Translations under genes and position numbers: made by a program | Shown here: piece after piece, positions 48,021 to 55,336 of the stretch | Numbering within the stretch: position 1 is the first letter of the stretch | How the letters are laid out: every line of letters starts with the position of its first letter | Notes under the pieces: generated by a model | Told to the model about the DNA's origin: nothing | What the model saw: the letters and a program-made list of their open reading frames with translations, nothing else | Database searches by the model: none | Assembly (NCBI RefSeq): GCF_009765735.1 | Contig: NZ_LMUW01000126.1 | Location: forward strand, 45,830-101,165 | DNA from: Xenophilus sp. L33 | GTDB taxonomy: Bacteria; Pseudomonadota; Gammaproteobacteria; Burkholderiales; Burkholderiaceae_C | Direction of reading: 5' to 3' | DNA: 55,336 bases

Positions 48021-50537
48021 TCATTCCGAAGCGCGCCGCAGGGTCGCCACCACCGGCCGGTTCAGCACCTCGCGCAGGCCCCACCAGCCGGCAGCCAGCG
48101 CCAGCACCGCGCCGGCCAGCGCGCCGACGATCGGCACCGTCCAGGACGCGGTCCAGTCGAAGTCGAAGACGTAGCGCGCCAGGCCCCAGCCGATCGCCGA
48201 CGCGACGATGCTCGCCAGGAAGCCCGCCAGGAGCCCGACGCCGGCCAGCTCGGCCCGCTGCACCTGGCGCAGCAGGCTGGCCCGGGCGCCGACCGCGCGC
48301 ATCACCGCGAATTCGCGGGCCCGCTCCTCGCGGGTCGCGGTGACCGCGGCGAACAGCACCACCAGCCCGGCCGCCAGGGTGAAGCCGAACAGGAACTCGA
48401 CCGCGCGGATCACCTGGTCCAGCACGCGCTGCACCTGCTCGATGGTGGCGCTCATGTCGACGTTGGTGACGTTCGGGTAGGTGCGCACCAGCGTGTTATC
48501 GAAGCCCTTGACCGCCGGCGCGCGGTAGGCGCCCATGTAGGTCACCGGCACGTCCGGCAACTCGGCCACGGTGTACATGACGAAGAAGTTCGCATGCATC
48601 GAGCCCCAGTCGACCTTGCGCAGCGACGTGATGCGGGCCTCGTTTTGGATGCCGCCGATGTCGAAGCGCAGCGTGTCGCCGAGCTTCATGCCGAGCGTCT
48701 GGGCGAGCCCCTCCTCGACGCTCAGCTCGCCCGGCGCGCCCGGTGTCCAGCGGCCGGCGGTGATCAGGTTGTAGGGCGGCGCCTCGGCCGCGTTGCTGAG
48801 GTTGAACTCGCGATCGACCAGCCGCTTGGCGCGGTCGTCGGTGTAGTCGTCCGGCGAGACGGTGCGGCCGTCGATCGCCACCAGCCGGCCGCGGATCATC
48901 GGGTACCAGTCGAACTTGCCGACGCCGCTGTCGCGCAGGGTCTTCTGGAAGGCCTCGCTCTGGTCCGGCATGACGTTGATGACGAAGCGGTTGGGCGCGT
49001 CCGGCGGCGTCGCCCGGCGCCAGCTGTCGACCAGGTCGGTGCGCAGCAGCACGAGCAGGATCAGCGCCAGGAGGCCGACCGCCAGCGCGCTCACCTGCAC
49101 CACCGCGTACGCCGGGCGCGCCGAGATCTGCCGCGTCGCCAGCACCAGCCAGCGGGGCGCGATCGTCTCGTCGACGCTTCGCCGCAGCAGCAGCACCGCC
49201 AGCCAGCTCAGGAGCGCGAACAGCGCGACCGCGCCGGCGAAGCCACCGACCGCGATCAGGCCCAGCTTGAGGTCGCTGCTCGCCGCCACCAGCAGCGCGG
49301 CGAATCCGGCGACGCCGATGCCCAGCACCGCGATCGACGCCGGCTTCAGGTTGCCGACGTCGCGCCGCATGACCCGCAGCGGCGGCACCCGCGCCAGCTG
49401 CAGCACCGGCGGCAGGCCGAAGGCGAACAGCAGGGTCAGGCCGACGCCGAGCCCGAACGCGACCGGCCAGGCGGTCGGCGGCGGCAGCGCGCTGTCGACC
49501 AGGCCGGCCAGCAGCAGCACGAAGCCGTAGTGCACGCACCAGCCGATCGCCACGCCCAGTGCGCTGGCCACCAGCCCGATGACCGCGAACTCGAAGGTGT
49601 AGGCGGCCGCGATCGTGCGCTGGCTCAAGCCCAGCACCCGCAGCATCGCGCAGTCGTCGAGGTGGCTGGCGGCGAAGCCGCGCGCCGCCAGCGCCACCGC
49701 GACCGCCGACAGGAGCGCCGCCAGCAGTGCCACCAGGTTGAGGAATTTCTCGGCGCGGTCGAGGGTCTGGCGCATCTCGGGCCGGCCGCTCTCGAAGGAT
49801 TCGAGCCGGGCGCCGCGCAGCTCGCCCCGCTTCGCGGCGGCGTCGACCTCGTCGCTGAAGCGCTTCACCGCCGCCGCGCCGCCGGCCACCGCGAAGCGGT
49901 AGTTGACCCGGCTGGCCGGTTGCACGAGGCCGGTGCGAGCGACATCGGCCTGGTTCAGCATCAGGCGCGGCGCGAAGCTCATGAAGCCGGTGCCGCGGTC
50001 GGGCTCCAGCGCGATCACGCCGGCGATGCGCAGTTCGCTGTCGCCGACCAGCAGCGGGTCGCCGACCTTCAGCGCCAGCGCATCGAGCAGCGAGGCATCG
50101 ACCCAGACCTGGCCCGGCGCCGGCACCTCGTGCGTGACCTGGCCGGGCGCGTCCGGCCCGGCCGCCAGCTGCAGGTTGCCGCGCAGGGGATAGCCGCTCG
50201 CCACCGCCTTCAACGCCACCAGCTTGCTGGCGCCGCCCTGGGCATCGGCGGCGCGCGCCATCGTCGGGAAGCCGTAGGTCATCGCCGCCTGCAGGCCCAG
50301 CGCCTTGGCCCGCTCGACGAAGGCGGGCGGCGTCGGGTTGTCGCTGGCGAGCACCGCGTCGCCGCCGAGCAATTGGCGCGCATCGCGCTGCAGGCCGCCC
50401 TTGAGGCGGTCGGCGAAGAAGCCGACGGCGGTCAGTGCCGCCACCGCCAGCAGCACCGCGACGATCAGGAGGCGCAGCTCGCCGGCGCGCAGGTCGCGCC
50501 ACAGCGTGCGCCAGCCCAGTCGAAGAAAAGCATTCAT
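48021..50537 (-). CDS. FtsX-like ABC transporter permease (YbbP family)
   Basis: This 838-residue protein has an N-terminal membrane helix (RLLIVAVLLAVAALTAVGFF), a long periplasmic MacB-like domain, two FtsX core blocks (FLNLVALLAALLSAVAVALA and FLFGFTLAAGLVVLFAAVTA), and a central membrane bundle. YbbP-type permeases work with a YbbA-like ATPase, probably in lipoprotein or lysophospholipid handling at the envelope. No ATPase gene is adjacent in the visible DNA. Confidence 0.88.
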   Translation of the reverse strand: MNAFLRLGWRTLWRDLRAGELRLLIVAVLLAVAALTAVGFFADRLKGGLQRDARQLLGGDAVLASDNPTPPAFVERAKALGLQAAMTYGFPTMARAADAQGGASKLVALKAVASGYPLRGNLQLAAGPDAPGQVTHEVPAPGQVWVDASLLDALALKVGDPLLVGDSELRIAGVIALEPDRGTGFMSFAPRLMLNQADVARTGLVQPASRVNYRFAVAGGAAAVKRFSDEVDAAAKRGELRGARLESFESGRPEMRQTLDRAEKFLNLVALLAALLSAVAVALAARGFAASHLDDCAMLRVLGLSQRTIAAAYTFEFAVIGLVASALGVAIGWCVHYGFVLLLAGLVDSALPPPTAWPVAFGLGVGLTLLFAFGLPPVLQLARVPPLRVMRRDVGNLKPASIAVLGIGVAGFAALLVAASSDLKLGLIAVGGFAGAVALFALLSWLAVLLLRRSVDETIAPRWLVLATRQISARPAYAVVQVSALAVGLLALILLVLLRTDLVDSWRRATPPDAPNRFVINVMPDQSEAFQKTLRDSGVGKFDWYPMIRGRLVAIDGRTVSPDDYTDDRAKRLVDREFNLSNAAEAPPYNLITAGRWTPGAPGELSVEEGLAQTLGMKLGDTLRFDIGGIQNEARITSLRKVDWGSMHANFFVMYTVAELPDVPVTYMGAYRAPAVKGFDNTLVRTYPNVTNVDMSATIEQVQRVLDQVIRAVEFLFGFTLAAGLVVLFAAVTATREERAREFAVMRAVGARASLLRQVQRAELAGVGLLAGFLASIVASAIGWGLARYVFDFDWTASWTVPIVGALAGAVLALAAGWWGLREVLNRPVVATLRRASE

Positions 50538-50704
50538 GCCGCACGATAGCCGAGTGCGCGGCGCGTCCGGCCGCCAGGGGTTGCTGCCAGCCCGGCCCCG
50601 CTTTCGTGACAAAGGTCCGAAGCCACCCCGAATCCGGCGGCGCGACAGGCCAGGCCGCGGCGCTTGTGCGTTTCAATGGACCTCATTGCCTTGGAGATCC
50701 GGAC

Positions 50705-51202
50705 ATGAGCTACTACGACGCCGACCGCGCACTCGCCGCCCTGGAGGTGAAGGTGTCCGAGCTGCTCATCGCGACGCCGGCCATGAGCGATCCGCTGCTC
50801 GACCCGGCGGTCGGCCAGGTCCTGAAGCTGCTGCGCGACCAGCACGGCATGGACGCCGCCTTCGCCTGCGAGATGATCGGCGGCCAGCGCATCTCGCCGC
50901 GCCGCCAGCCGACCGACCGCGCCCAGTTCATCGACGAGCAGGACGAGCCGCTGGAGCAGGCCTTCTGCACGCAGGTGCTGAGCGCCAAGGTGCCGGCCGG
51001 CTGCTACCTCAGCGCGCCGGTGATGCTCTGCGCGGGCGGCGGCTACTACGGCACGCTGTATTCGTTCAGCTTCAATCCCGATCCGGCGATCGAGGCGCGC
51101 GACGTCAAGAAGCTGGAGATGGCGGCCCAGCTGACCGCGCGGCTGATCAACGAACGTCATCCGGCGGCTTCCGGCCGGGCGCTCGAGGCCCAGCCGGGCT
51201 GA
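50705..51202 (+). CDS. GAF-like domain protein
   Basis: This 165-residue protein (MSYYDADRALAALEVKV) looks like a single GAF domain: LLRDQHGMDAAFACEMIGGQ, then VPAGCYLSAPVMLCAGGGYYGTLYSF, a typical sensor strand pair, and a C-terminal helix. GGAGA precedes the ATG. A single-domain GAF protein might bind a small ligand or nucleotide; no effector domain is present. Confidence 0.78.
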   Translation: MSYYDADRALAALEVKVSELLIATPAMSDPLLDPAVGQVLKLLRDQHGMDAAFACEMIGGQRISPRRQPTDRAQFIDEQDEPLEQAFCTQVLSAKVPAGCYLSAPVMLCAGGGYYGTLYSFSFNPDPAIEARDVKKLEMAAQLTARLINERHPAASGRALEAQPG

Positions 51203-51218
51203 GGCACCGGGCCGGCCT

Positions 51219-52151
51219 TCAGGCCGTCGTCGTCGTGGTTGTTGCCGTTGTCGCCTTGGTCTTCCCGCGACCGCCGAAGCGCATCTCCAGGAAATCGATC
51301 AGCGCCCGCAGCGCGGCGCTGTTGTGTCGGCGCTGCAGGTAGGCGGCCGAGAACCACATGTCGCTGCGGGTGAAGTCCTGCAGCACCGGCACCAGCTCGC
51401 CGTGGTCGATGTGGCCCTGCACCAGCATCTCGGGCATGTAGACCACGCCGAAGCCCTGCATCGCGACCTGGATCAGCGGCGCCGCCTCGGTGGCGTCCAT
51501 GCGGCTCTTCACGTCGACGTCGAAGGGCTCACCGTCGACCTCGAAGCGCCACTGCGGATGGCTGCCCAGCCGCGACTGGGTCAGCGCGTCGTGGTCGGCC
51601 AGCTCGCGCGGATGGGTCGGCTTGCCGTGCTTCTTCCAGTAGACCGGCGAGGCGCAGACCACCACGTCGCGCCGCGAGAGCTTGCGCACGATCAGGTTGT
51701 CGTCCTCGATCGGGCCGAAGTAGAGCGCCAGGTCGACCGCGTCCTCGGCCATGTCGATCACCCGGTTGGTCAGCTCCAGGCTGATGCTGACGTCGGGGTA
51801 GTGGCCCATGAACTGGCCGAGCGCCTTCGGCAGGTCGCCCTGGCCGGAGCCGAGCGGCGCGGTGATGCGCAGGCGCCCGGTCGGATGGCTGGCATGTTCC
51901 TGGATCTCGGCGCGGGCCTGCTCGAACAATTCCATCATCGGCTTGCTGCGCTCCAGCAGCAGCGCGCCGGCATCGGTGAGGCTCACCGCGCGCGTGGAGC
52001 GGTTCAGCAATCGCACGCCGAGCCGGCTCTCGAGCTCGGCGATGTACTTGCTGACTGTCGCCTTGGAGATGTCGAGCCGGGTGGCGGCGCGGGAGAAGCT
52101 GCCGTGGGAGGCGACTTCGCGAAAGGTCTTGATCAAATCGATGCTGTCCAT
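51219..52151 (-). CDS. LysR family transcriptional regulator
   Basis: This 310-residue protein begins with the LysR winged helix (MDSIDLIKTFREVASHGSFS, then RAATRLDISKATVSKYIAEL) and a substrate-binding domain typical of the CrgA/AaeR-like branch (HYPDVSISLELTNRVIDMAE). The last 15 residues are an odd Thr/Ala low-complexity tail encoded by GTC/GTT-type repeats on the other strand. It lies downstream of the OFA transporter on the same strand and may control it. Confidence 0.9.
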   Translation of the reverse strand: MDSIDLIKTFREVASHGSFSRAATRLDISKATVSKYIAELESRLGVRLLNRSTRAVSLTDAGALLLERSKPMMELFEQARAEIQEHASHPTGRLRITAPLGSGQGDLPKALGQFMGHYPDVSISLELTNRVIDMAEDAVDLALYFGPIEDDNLIVRKLSRRDVVVCASPVYWKKHGKPTHPRELADHDALTQSRLGSHPQWRFEVDGEPFDVDVKSRMDATEAAPLIQVAMQGFGVVYMPEMLVQGHIDHGELVPVLQDFTRSDMWFSAAYLQRRHNSAALRALIDFLEMRFGGRGKTKATTATTTTTTA

Positions 52152-52209
52152 GGCTGGCGACGATTGTCGCCCGCCACCCGGTTCCGGGCTGGCGCCCGGC
52201 CGGAAAGCC

Positions 52210-53910
52210 TCAATGGAAGAACTGCGCCGCGCTCTGCAAGGTCTTCCAGACGCCCCAGGCCAACGGCAGGCCGACCGCCAGCCAGGCCAGCACCACGGTC
52301 GAGCCTGCGCTGGCGGCGCCGTCGTGGCGCACGGCCGCTGGACCCGATTCGGCGACCGCCGCCTTCTCGTGCGCCAGCTGCTTCTCGTGCGCCAGTTCGG
52401 CGTCGCTCATGAAGTACTTGTCGGCCACCGGCCGCACCAAGAGGTTGGCGACCAGCCCGACCGCCAGCATGCCGACCAGGATGTACATGGTCTGGTTGTA
52501 GACCTGCTCGCGCGGGATGCCCAAGCCGAGCTGGTATTCGCGCATGTAGTTCACCACCACCGGGCCGAGGATGCCGGCGGTGGCCCAGGCGGTCAGCAGC
52601 CGGCCGTGGATCGCGCCCACCATCTGGGTGCCGAAGAGGTCGGCCAGGTAGGCCGGCACGGTCGCGAAGCCGCCGCCGTACATCGACAGGATGATGCAGA
52701 AGGCCCCCACGAAGAGCAGCTTGCTGCCGGCGCCGGCCGCCGACGGAATGCTGAAGTACAGCAGGCCGCCGAGGATGAAGAAGATGCTGTAGGTCATCCG
52801 CCGGCCGAGCCGGTCCGACAGGCTCGCCCAGAAGAAGCGCCCGCCGATGTTGAAGAGCGACAGCAGCGCGGTGAAGCCGCCGGCCACCGCCGCGATCGCC
52901 GCCAGCTGCGCCTTGTCGAGCTCGCCGAACTTCTTCGGCACCTCGATCAGGCCGCCGCCGAAGACTTCCTGCAGCATCGGCGACGAGATGCCGATCACGC
53001 CGATCGCCGCGCTGACATTCATGCACAGCACCAGCCACACCAGCCAGAACTGCGGGATGCCCCAGACCTTCTTCACGTGCACGTGGCGCCGCGTGATCAT
53101 CGCGTTGGTCCCGGCGTTGACCGGCGGCGTCCAGCCGGCCGGCTGCCAGCCGCTGGGCGGCACCCGGTAGCCGAGCGCGCCGCCCATCATGAAGACGAAG
53201 TAGATCAGCGCCATCGCCAGGAAGGTCGGCGCGACGCCGACGTCGGTGGCGGTCGCGAAGTGCTTCATCAGCGCCACCGCCAGCGGCGAGCCGATCAGCG
53301 CGCCGCCGCCGAAGCCCATGATCGCCATGCCGGTGGCCATGCCGCGACGGTCGGGAAACCACTTGATCAGCGTGCTGACCGGCGAGATGTAGCCCAGCCC
53401 GAGCCCGACGCCGCCGATCACGCCCGATCCCAGCAGCATCAGCCAGAACTGGTGCAGCTGGATGCCGAGCGCCGACACCGCCATGCCGCCGCACCAGCAC
53501 ACCGCCGAGACCACGCCGGCCTTGCGCGGGCCGACCCGCTCCAGCCAGCCGCCCCAGAGCGCGGCCGAGCAGCCGAGGATCACGAAGAAGAGCGTGTACA
53601 TCCAGCCGAGCGTGGCGATGCGCCAGTCGCAGCCGGTGGCGAACATCTCGGCGAAGAAGCTCATGTCCTTGCCGCAGGCCTGCGCGCCGCTGCCGGACGC
53701 GGCGAGCGCCTTCGACAGCGGCAGCCAGAAGACCGAGAAGCCGTAGGCCATGCCGATGCACAGGTGCACCGCGAGCGCGGCCGGCGGCACCAACCAGCGG
53801 TTGAAGCCCGGCGCGGCGATGATCCGCTCCTTGTCGAGCCAGCCGGGCCGGCGGCCGAGCGCCACGCCGCTGCCGGCCGCGCCGTATGCGTCCGTCGAGG
53901 GACCTGCCAT
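52210..53910 (-). CDS. OFA family MFS transporter (oxalate/formate antiporter-like)
   Basis: This 566-residue, 12-helix major facilitator has a long N-terminal periplasmic loop with two cysteines (GAQACGKDMSFFAEMFATGC). Its core motifs include WFPDRRGMATGMAIMGFGGG, ISSPMLQEVFGG and WASLSDRLGRRMTYSIFF, and an added C-terminal membrane helix follows a charged linker (HEKQLAHEKAAVAE). OFA members exchange oxalate/formate or import small monocarboxylates. The length and extra helix match the YhjX/MCT-like branch rather than OxlT. The substrate is unproven. Confidence 0.88.
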   Translation of the reverse strand: MAGPSTDAYGAAGSGVALGRRPGWLDKERIIAAPGFNRWLVPPAALAVHLCIGMAYGFSVFWLPLSKALAASGSGAQACGKDMSFFAEMFATGCDWRIATLGWMYTLFFVILGCSAALWGGWLERVGPRKAGVVSAVCWCGGMAVSALGIQLHQFWLMLLGSGVIGGVGLGLGYISPVSTLIKWFPDRRGMATGMAIMGFGGGALIGSPLAVALMKHFATATDVGVAPTFLAMALIYFVFMMGGALGYRVPPSGWQPAGWTPPVNAGTNAMITRRHVHVKKVWGIPQFWLVWLVLCMNVSAAIGVIGISSPMLQEVFGGGLIEVPKKFGELDKAQLAAIAAVAGGFTALLSLFNIGGRFFWASLSDRLGRRMTYSIFFILGGLLYFSIPSAAGAGSKLLFVGAFCIILSMYGGGFATVPAYLADLFGTQMVGAIHGRLLTAWATAGILGPVVVNYMREYQLGLGIPREQVYNQTMYILVGMLAVGLVANLLVRPVADKYFMSDAELAHEKQLAHEKAAVAESGPAAVRHDGAASAGSTVVLAWLAVGLPLAWGVWKTLQSAAQFFH

Positions 53911-54029
53911 GTTCTTGTCTCCTGGCCGTTGGTTGTAGGCTGGGATCAGCCGGCGGTCAGTTTCTCCGCGGCTGTAACAAAGCGTCAAGTAGGGACAGAC
54001 GCGTAGAAGGCGCTCCCGGCGCGCGCCAC

Positions 54030-55121
54030 TCAGGTGTCGCGGCTCACCGTGATGGTCGGGAACTTGTTGGAGAAGTCCTTGGCCTTCTCCGCGATGCCCA
54101 CCGCCACGCGGCGAGCGACGTCCTTGTAGATCCGCGCGACGTCGCCGTCCGGCTCTGCCACCACCGTCGGCGTGCCGCTGTCGGCCTGCATGCGGATGCG
54201 GATGTCCAGCGGCAGCGCGCCGAGGTAGTCGGTCTTGTACTGCTCGGCCATCTTGCGGCCGCCGTCGGCGCCGAAGATGTGCTCCACGTGGCCGCAGTTC
54301 GTGCACACGTGCACCGCCATGTTCTCGACGATGCCGAGGATCGGCACGCCGACCTTCTCGAACATCTTGATGCCCTTCCGGGCGTCGAGCAGCGCGATGT
54401 CCTGCGGCGTGGTGACGATCACCGCGCCGGTCATCGGCACGCGTTGCGAGAGCGTCAGCTGGATGTCGCCGGTGCCGGGCGGCATGTCGACGATCAGGTA
54501 GTCGAGGTCGCGCCAGTTGGTCTGGCGCAGCAGCTGCTCGAGCGCCTGGGTGGCCATCGGGCCGCGCCAGATCATGGCTTCGTCCTGATCGACGAGGAAG
54601 CCGATCGACATCACCTGCACGCCGTGGTTCTCCATCGGCTCCATCGTCTTGCCGTCGGCGCTGGCGGGGCGGCCGGTGATGCCCAGCATCATCGGCTGGC
54701 TCGGGCCGTAGATGTCGGCGTCGAGCAGGCCGACGCTGGCGCCCTCGGCGGCCAGCGCCAGCGCCAGGTTGGCCGCGGTGGTGCTCTTGCCGACGCCGCC
54801 CTTGCCGGAGGCCACGGCGACGATGTTCTTGACGTTGGGCATCAGCTGGACGCCGCGCTGCACCGCGTGGCTCACCACCTTGGTGTGGATCTCGACCGAG
54901 ACCCGGCTCACGCCGGGCACCGCGCCGGCGGCCTGCTCCAGCGCCGCGCGCAAGGCCGGCTCCTGGCTCTTCGCCGGATAGCCCAGCTCGATGCCGAAGG
55001 ACACCTCGCCGTCTTTGACCTGCAGGTTGCGCAGAGCCTTGGTGCTGACGAAATCACGGCCGGTGTTGGGGTCGATCACGGCCTGCAGCGCCGTGCTGAT
55101 CGCCTCTGGGGAAACTGACAT
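54030..55121 (-). CDS. apbC: Iron-sulfur cluster carrier ATPase ApbC/Mrp
   Basis: This 363-residue protein has an N-terminal DUF59/MIP18 domain (ISTALQAVIDPNTGRDFV) and a P-loop ATPase of the Mrp/Nbp35 type (ASGKGGVGKSTTAANLALAL, then DADIYGPSQPMMLG) with the cluster-binding CxxC in HVCTNCGHVEHIFG. It assembles and transfers [4Fe-4S] clusters in the cytoplasm. The long first domain is usual for proteobacterial Mrp. It diverges from the patatin-like gene. Confidence 0.95.
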   Translation of the reverse strand: MSVSPEAISTALQAVIDPNTGRDFVSTKALRNLQVKDGEVSFGIELGYPAKSQEPALRAALEQAAGAVPGVSRVSVEIHTKVVSHAVQRGVQLMPNVKNIVAVASGKGGVGKSTTAANLALALAAEGASVGLLDADIYGPSQPMMLGITGRPASADGKTMEPMENHGVQVMSIGFLVDQDEAMIWRGPMATQALEQLLRQTNWRDLDYLIVDMPPGTGDIQLTLSQRVPMTGAVIVTTPQDIALLDARKGIKMFEKVGVPILGIVENMAVHVCTNCGHVEHIFGADGGRKMAEQYKTDYLGALPLDIRIRMQADSGTPTVVAEPDGDVARIYKDVARRVAVGIAEKAKDFSNKFPTITVSRDT

Positions 55122-55222
55122 GCATCACTCCTGAATGGCCGCAAGTCTATTGCGTGCGCCGGCATCGGGTCGGGCCGCACCCGCGCAGCCCCGACGCCGA
55201 GCCCGGGTACGCTCTGGCCCCG

Positions 55223-55336
55223 ATGTCCTCCTCCAGACCCTCGAGATCGCCCGGTTCCGCGCCGCCCGCGACCGGCGCCACCGCGCTGGTGCTGACCGGC
55301 GGCGGCGCCCGCGCCGCCTACCAGGTCGGCGTGCTG
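55223..55336 (+). CDS. Patatin-like phospholipase (5' end only; runs off the window)
   Basis: The first 38 codons contain the patatin oxyanion-hole motif GGGARAAYQVGVL after a Ser/Pro-rich lead. Patatin-like proteins are Ser-Asp dyad lipid acyl hydrolases. The serine motif GxSxG would be downstream of the window, so activity cannot be judged. The start ATG 55223 is the first in this frame. Confidence 0.8.
   Translation, partial: MSSSRPSRSPGSAPPATGATALVLTGGGARAAYQVGVL

Noticed and set aside
47931..50549. A long rightward open frame (about 870 codons) opposite the FtsX-like permease
   Set aside because: The composition (Arg/Gln/His/Ala-rich) and full overlap with a well-supported membrane protein show it to be an antisense shadow.
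51219..51270. A GTC/GTT-rich simple repeat at the LysR 3' end as a possible contingency locus
   Set aside because: The repeat is imperfect and short, encodes a tolerated Thr/Ala tail, and would not switch expression.

Overview
The window is GC-rich chromosomal DNA of a proteobacterium. Housekeeping genes and local gene order (yciV-yciO-protease-trpS, fkpB-ispH facing radC, serS beside tRNA-Ser, a fused indolepyruvate ferredoxin oxidoreductase with an Lrp-type regulator, zwf, an apbC/mrp carrier, an OFA-family transporter) suggest a betaproteobacterium of the Burkholderiales, most likely Comamonadaceae (Variovorax-like). The genus is inference from family resemblance only.

Layout. 1-15.6 kb is core chromosome: the end of a phosphate transporter, a PHP phosphatase, a YciO-like protein, a site-2 protease, trpS, a tail-to-tail two-component pair, zwf, iorAB with a divergent Lrp regulator, an acetyltransferase and a GlxA-type AraC regulator with repeated operator sites. 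15.7-28.2 kb is a small prophage or prophage remnant at the 3' end of tRNA-Ser(CGA). It has a P4-type integrase, a trypsin-like protease, AlpA and winged-helix regulators, a DUF3102-like protein, a glycine-rich tail fibre and small structural proteins, but no terminase, portal or capsid gene; an acyltransferase sits at its left edge. 28.2-33.1 kb is core again (tRNA-Ser, serS, VOC protein, PLP enzyme, ispH, fkpB, 5' half of radC).

At 33.08-46.67 kb a 13.6-kb element splits radC exactly, between a 7-bp direct repeat GCGTCTA. Removing one repeat copy and the intervening DNA restores a 225-codon radC. The left end carries a large serine recombinase and a small resolvase with a candidate res site. 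The middle holds membrane and zinc-ribbon proteins, a lytic-transglycosylase-like protein without its catalytic glutamate, an XRE regulator and a Rep-like protein. The right end holds a compact defence module: a GHKL (MutL/MORC-like) ATPase fused to a PD-(D/E)XK nuclease domain, a Vsr endonuclease, a second candidate PD-(D/E)XK nuclease and a convergent C5-cytosine methyltransferase.

The recombinase reading frame crosses the left junction. In the chromosome its last 84 codons come from the antisense strand of radC; in the excised circle the frame would instead run 44 codons into the element's right end and stop 85 bp before the methyltransferase. Integration therefore rewrites the recombinase C-terminus. 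This and the restriction-like module are the most interesting parts of the window.

46.7-55.3 kb is core: 3' half of radC, an Smr protein, a truncated haemoglobin, an FtsX-like permease, a GAF-like protein, a LysR regulator, an OFA transporter, apbC and the start of a patatin-like lipase.
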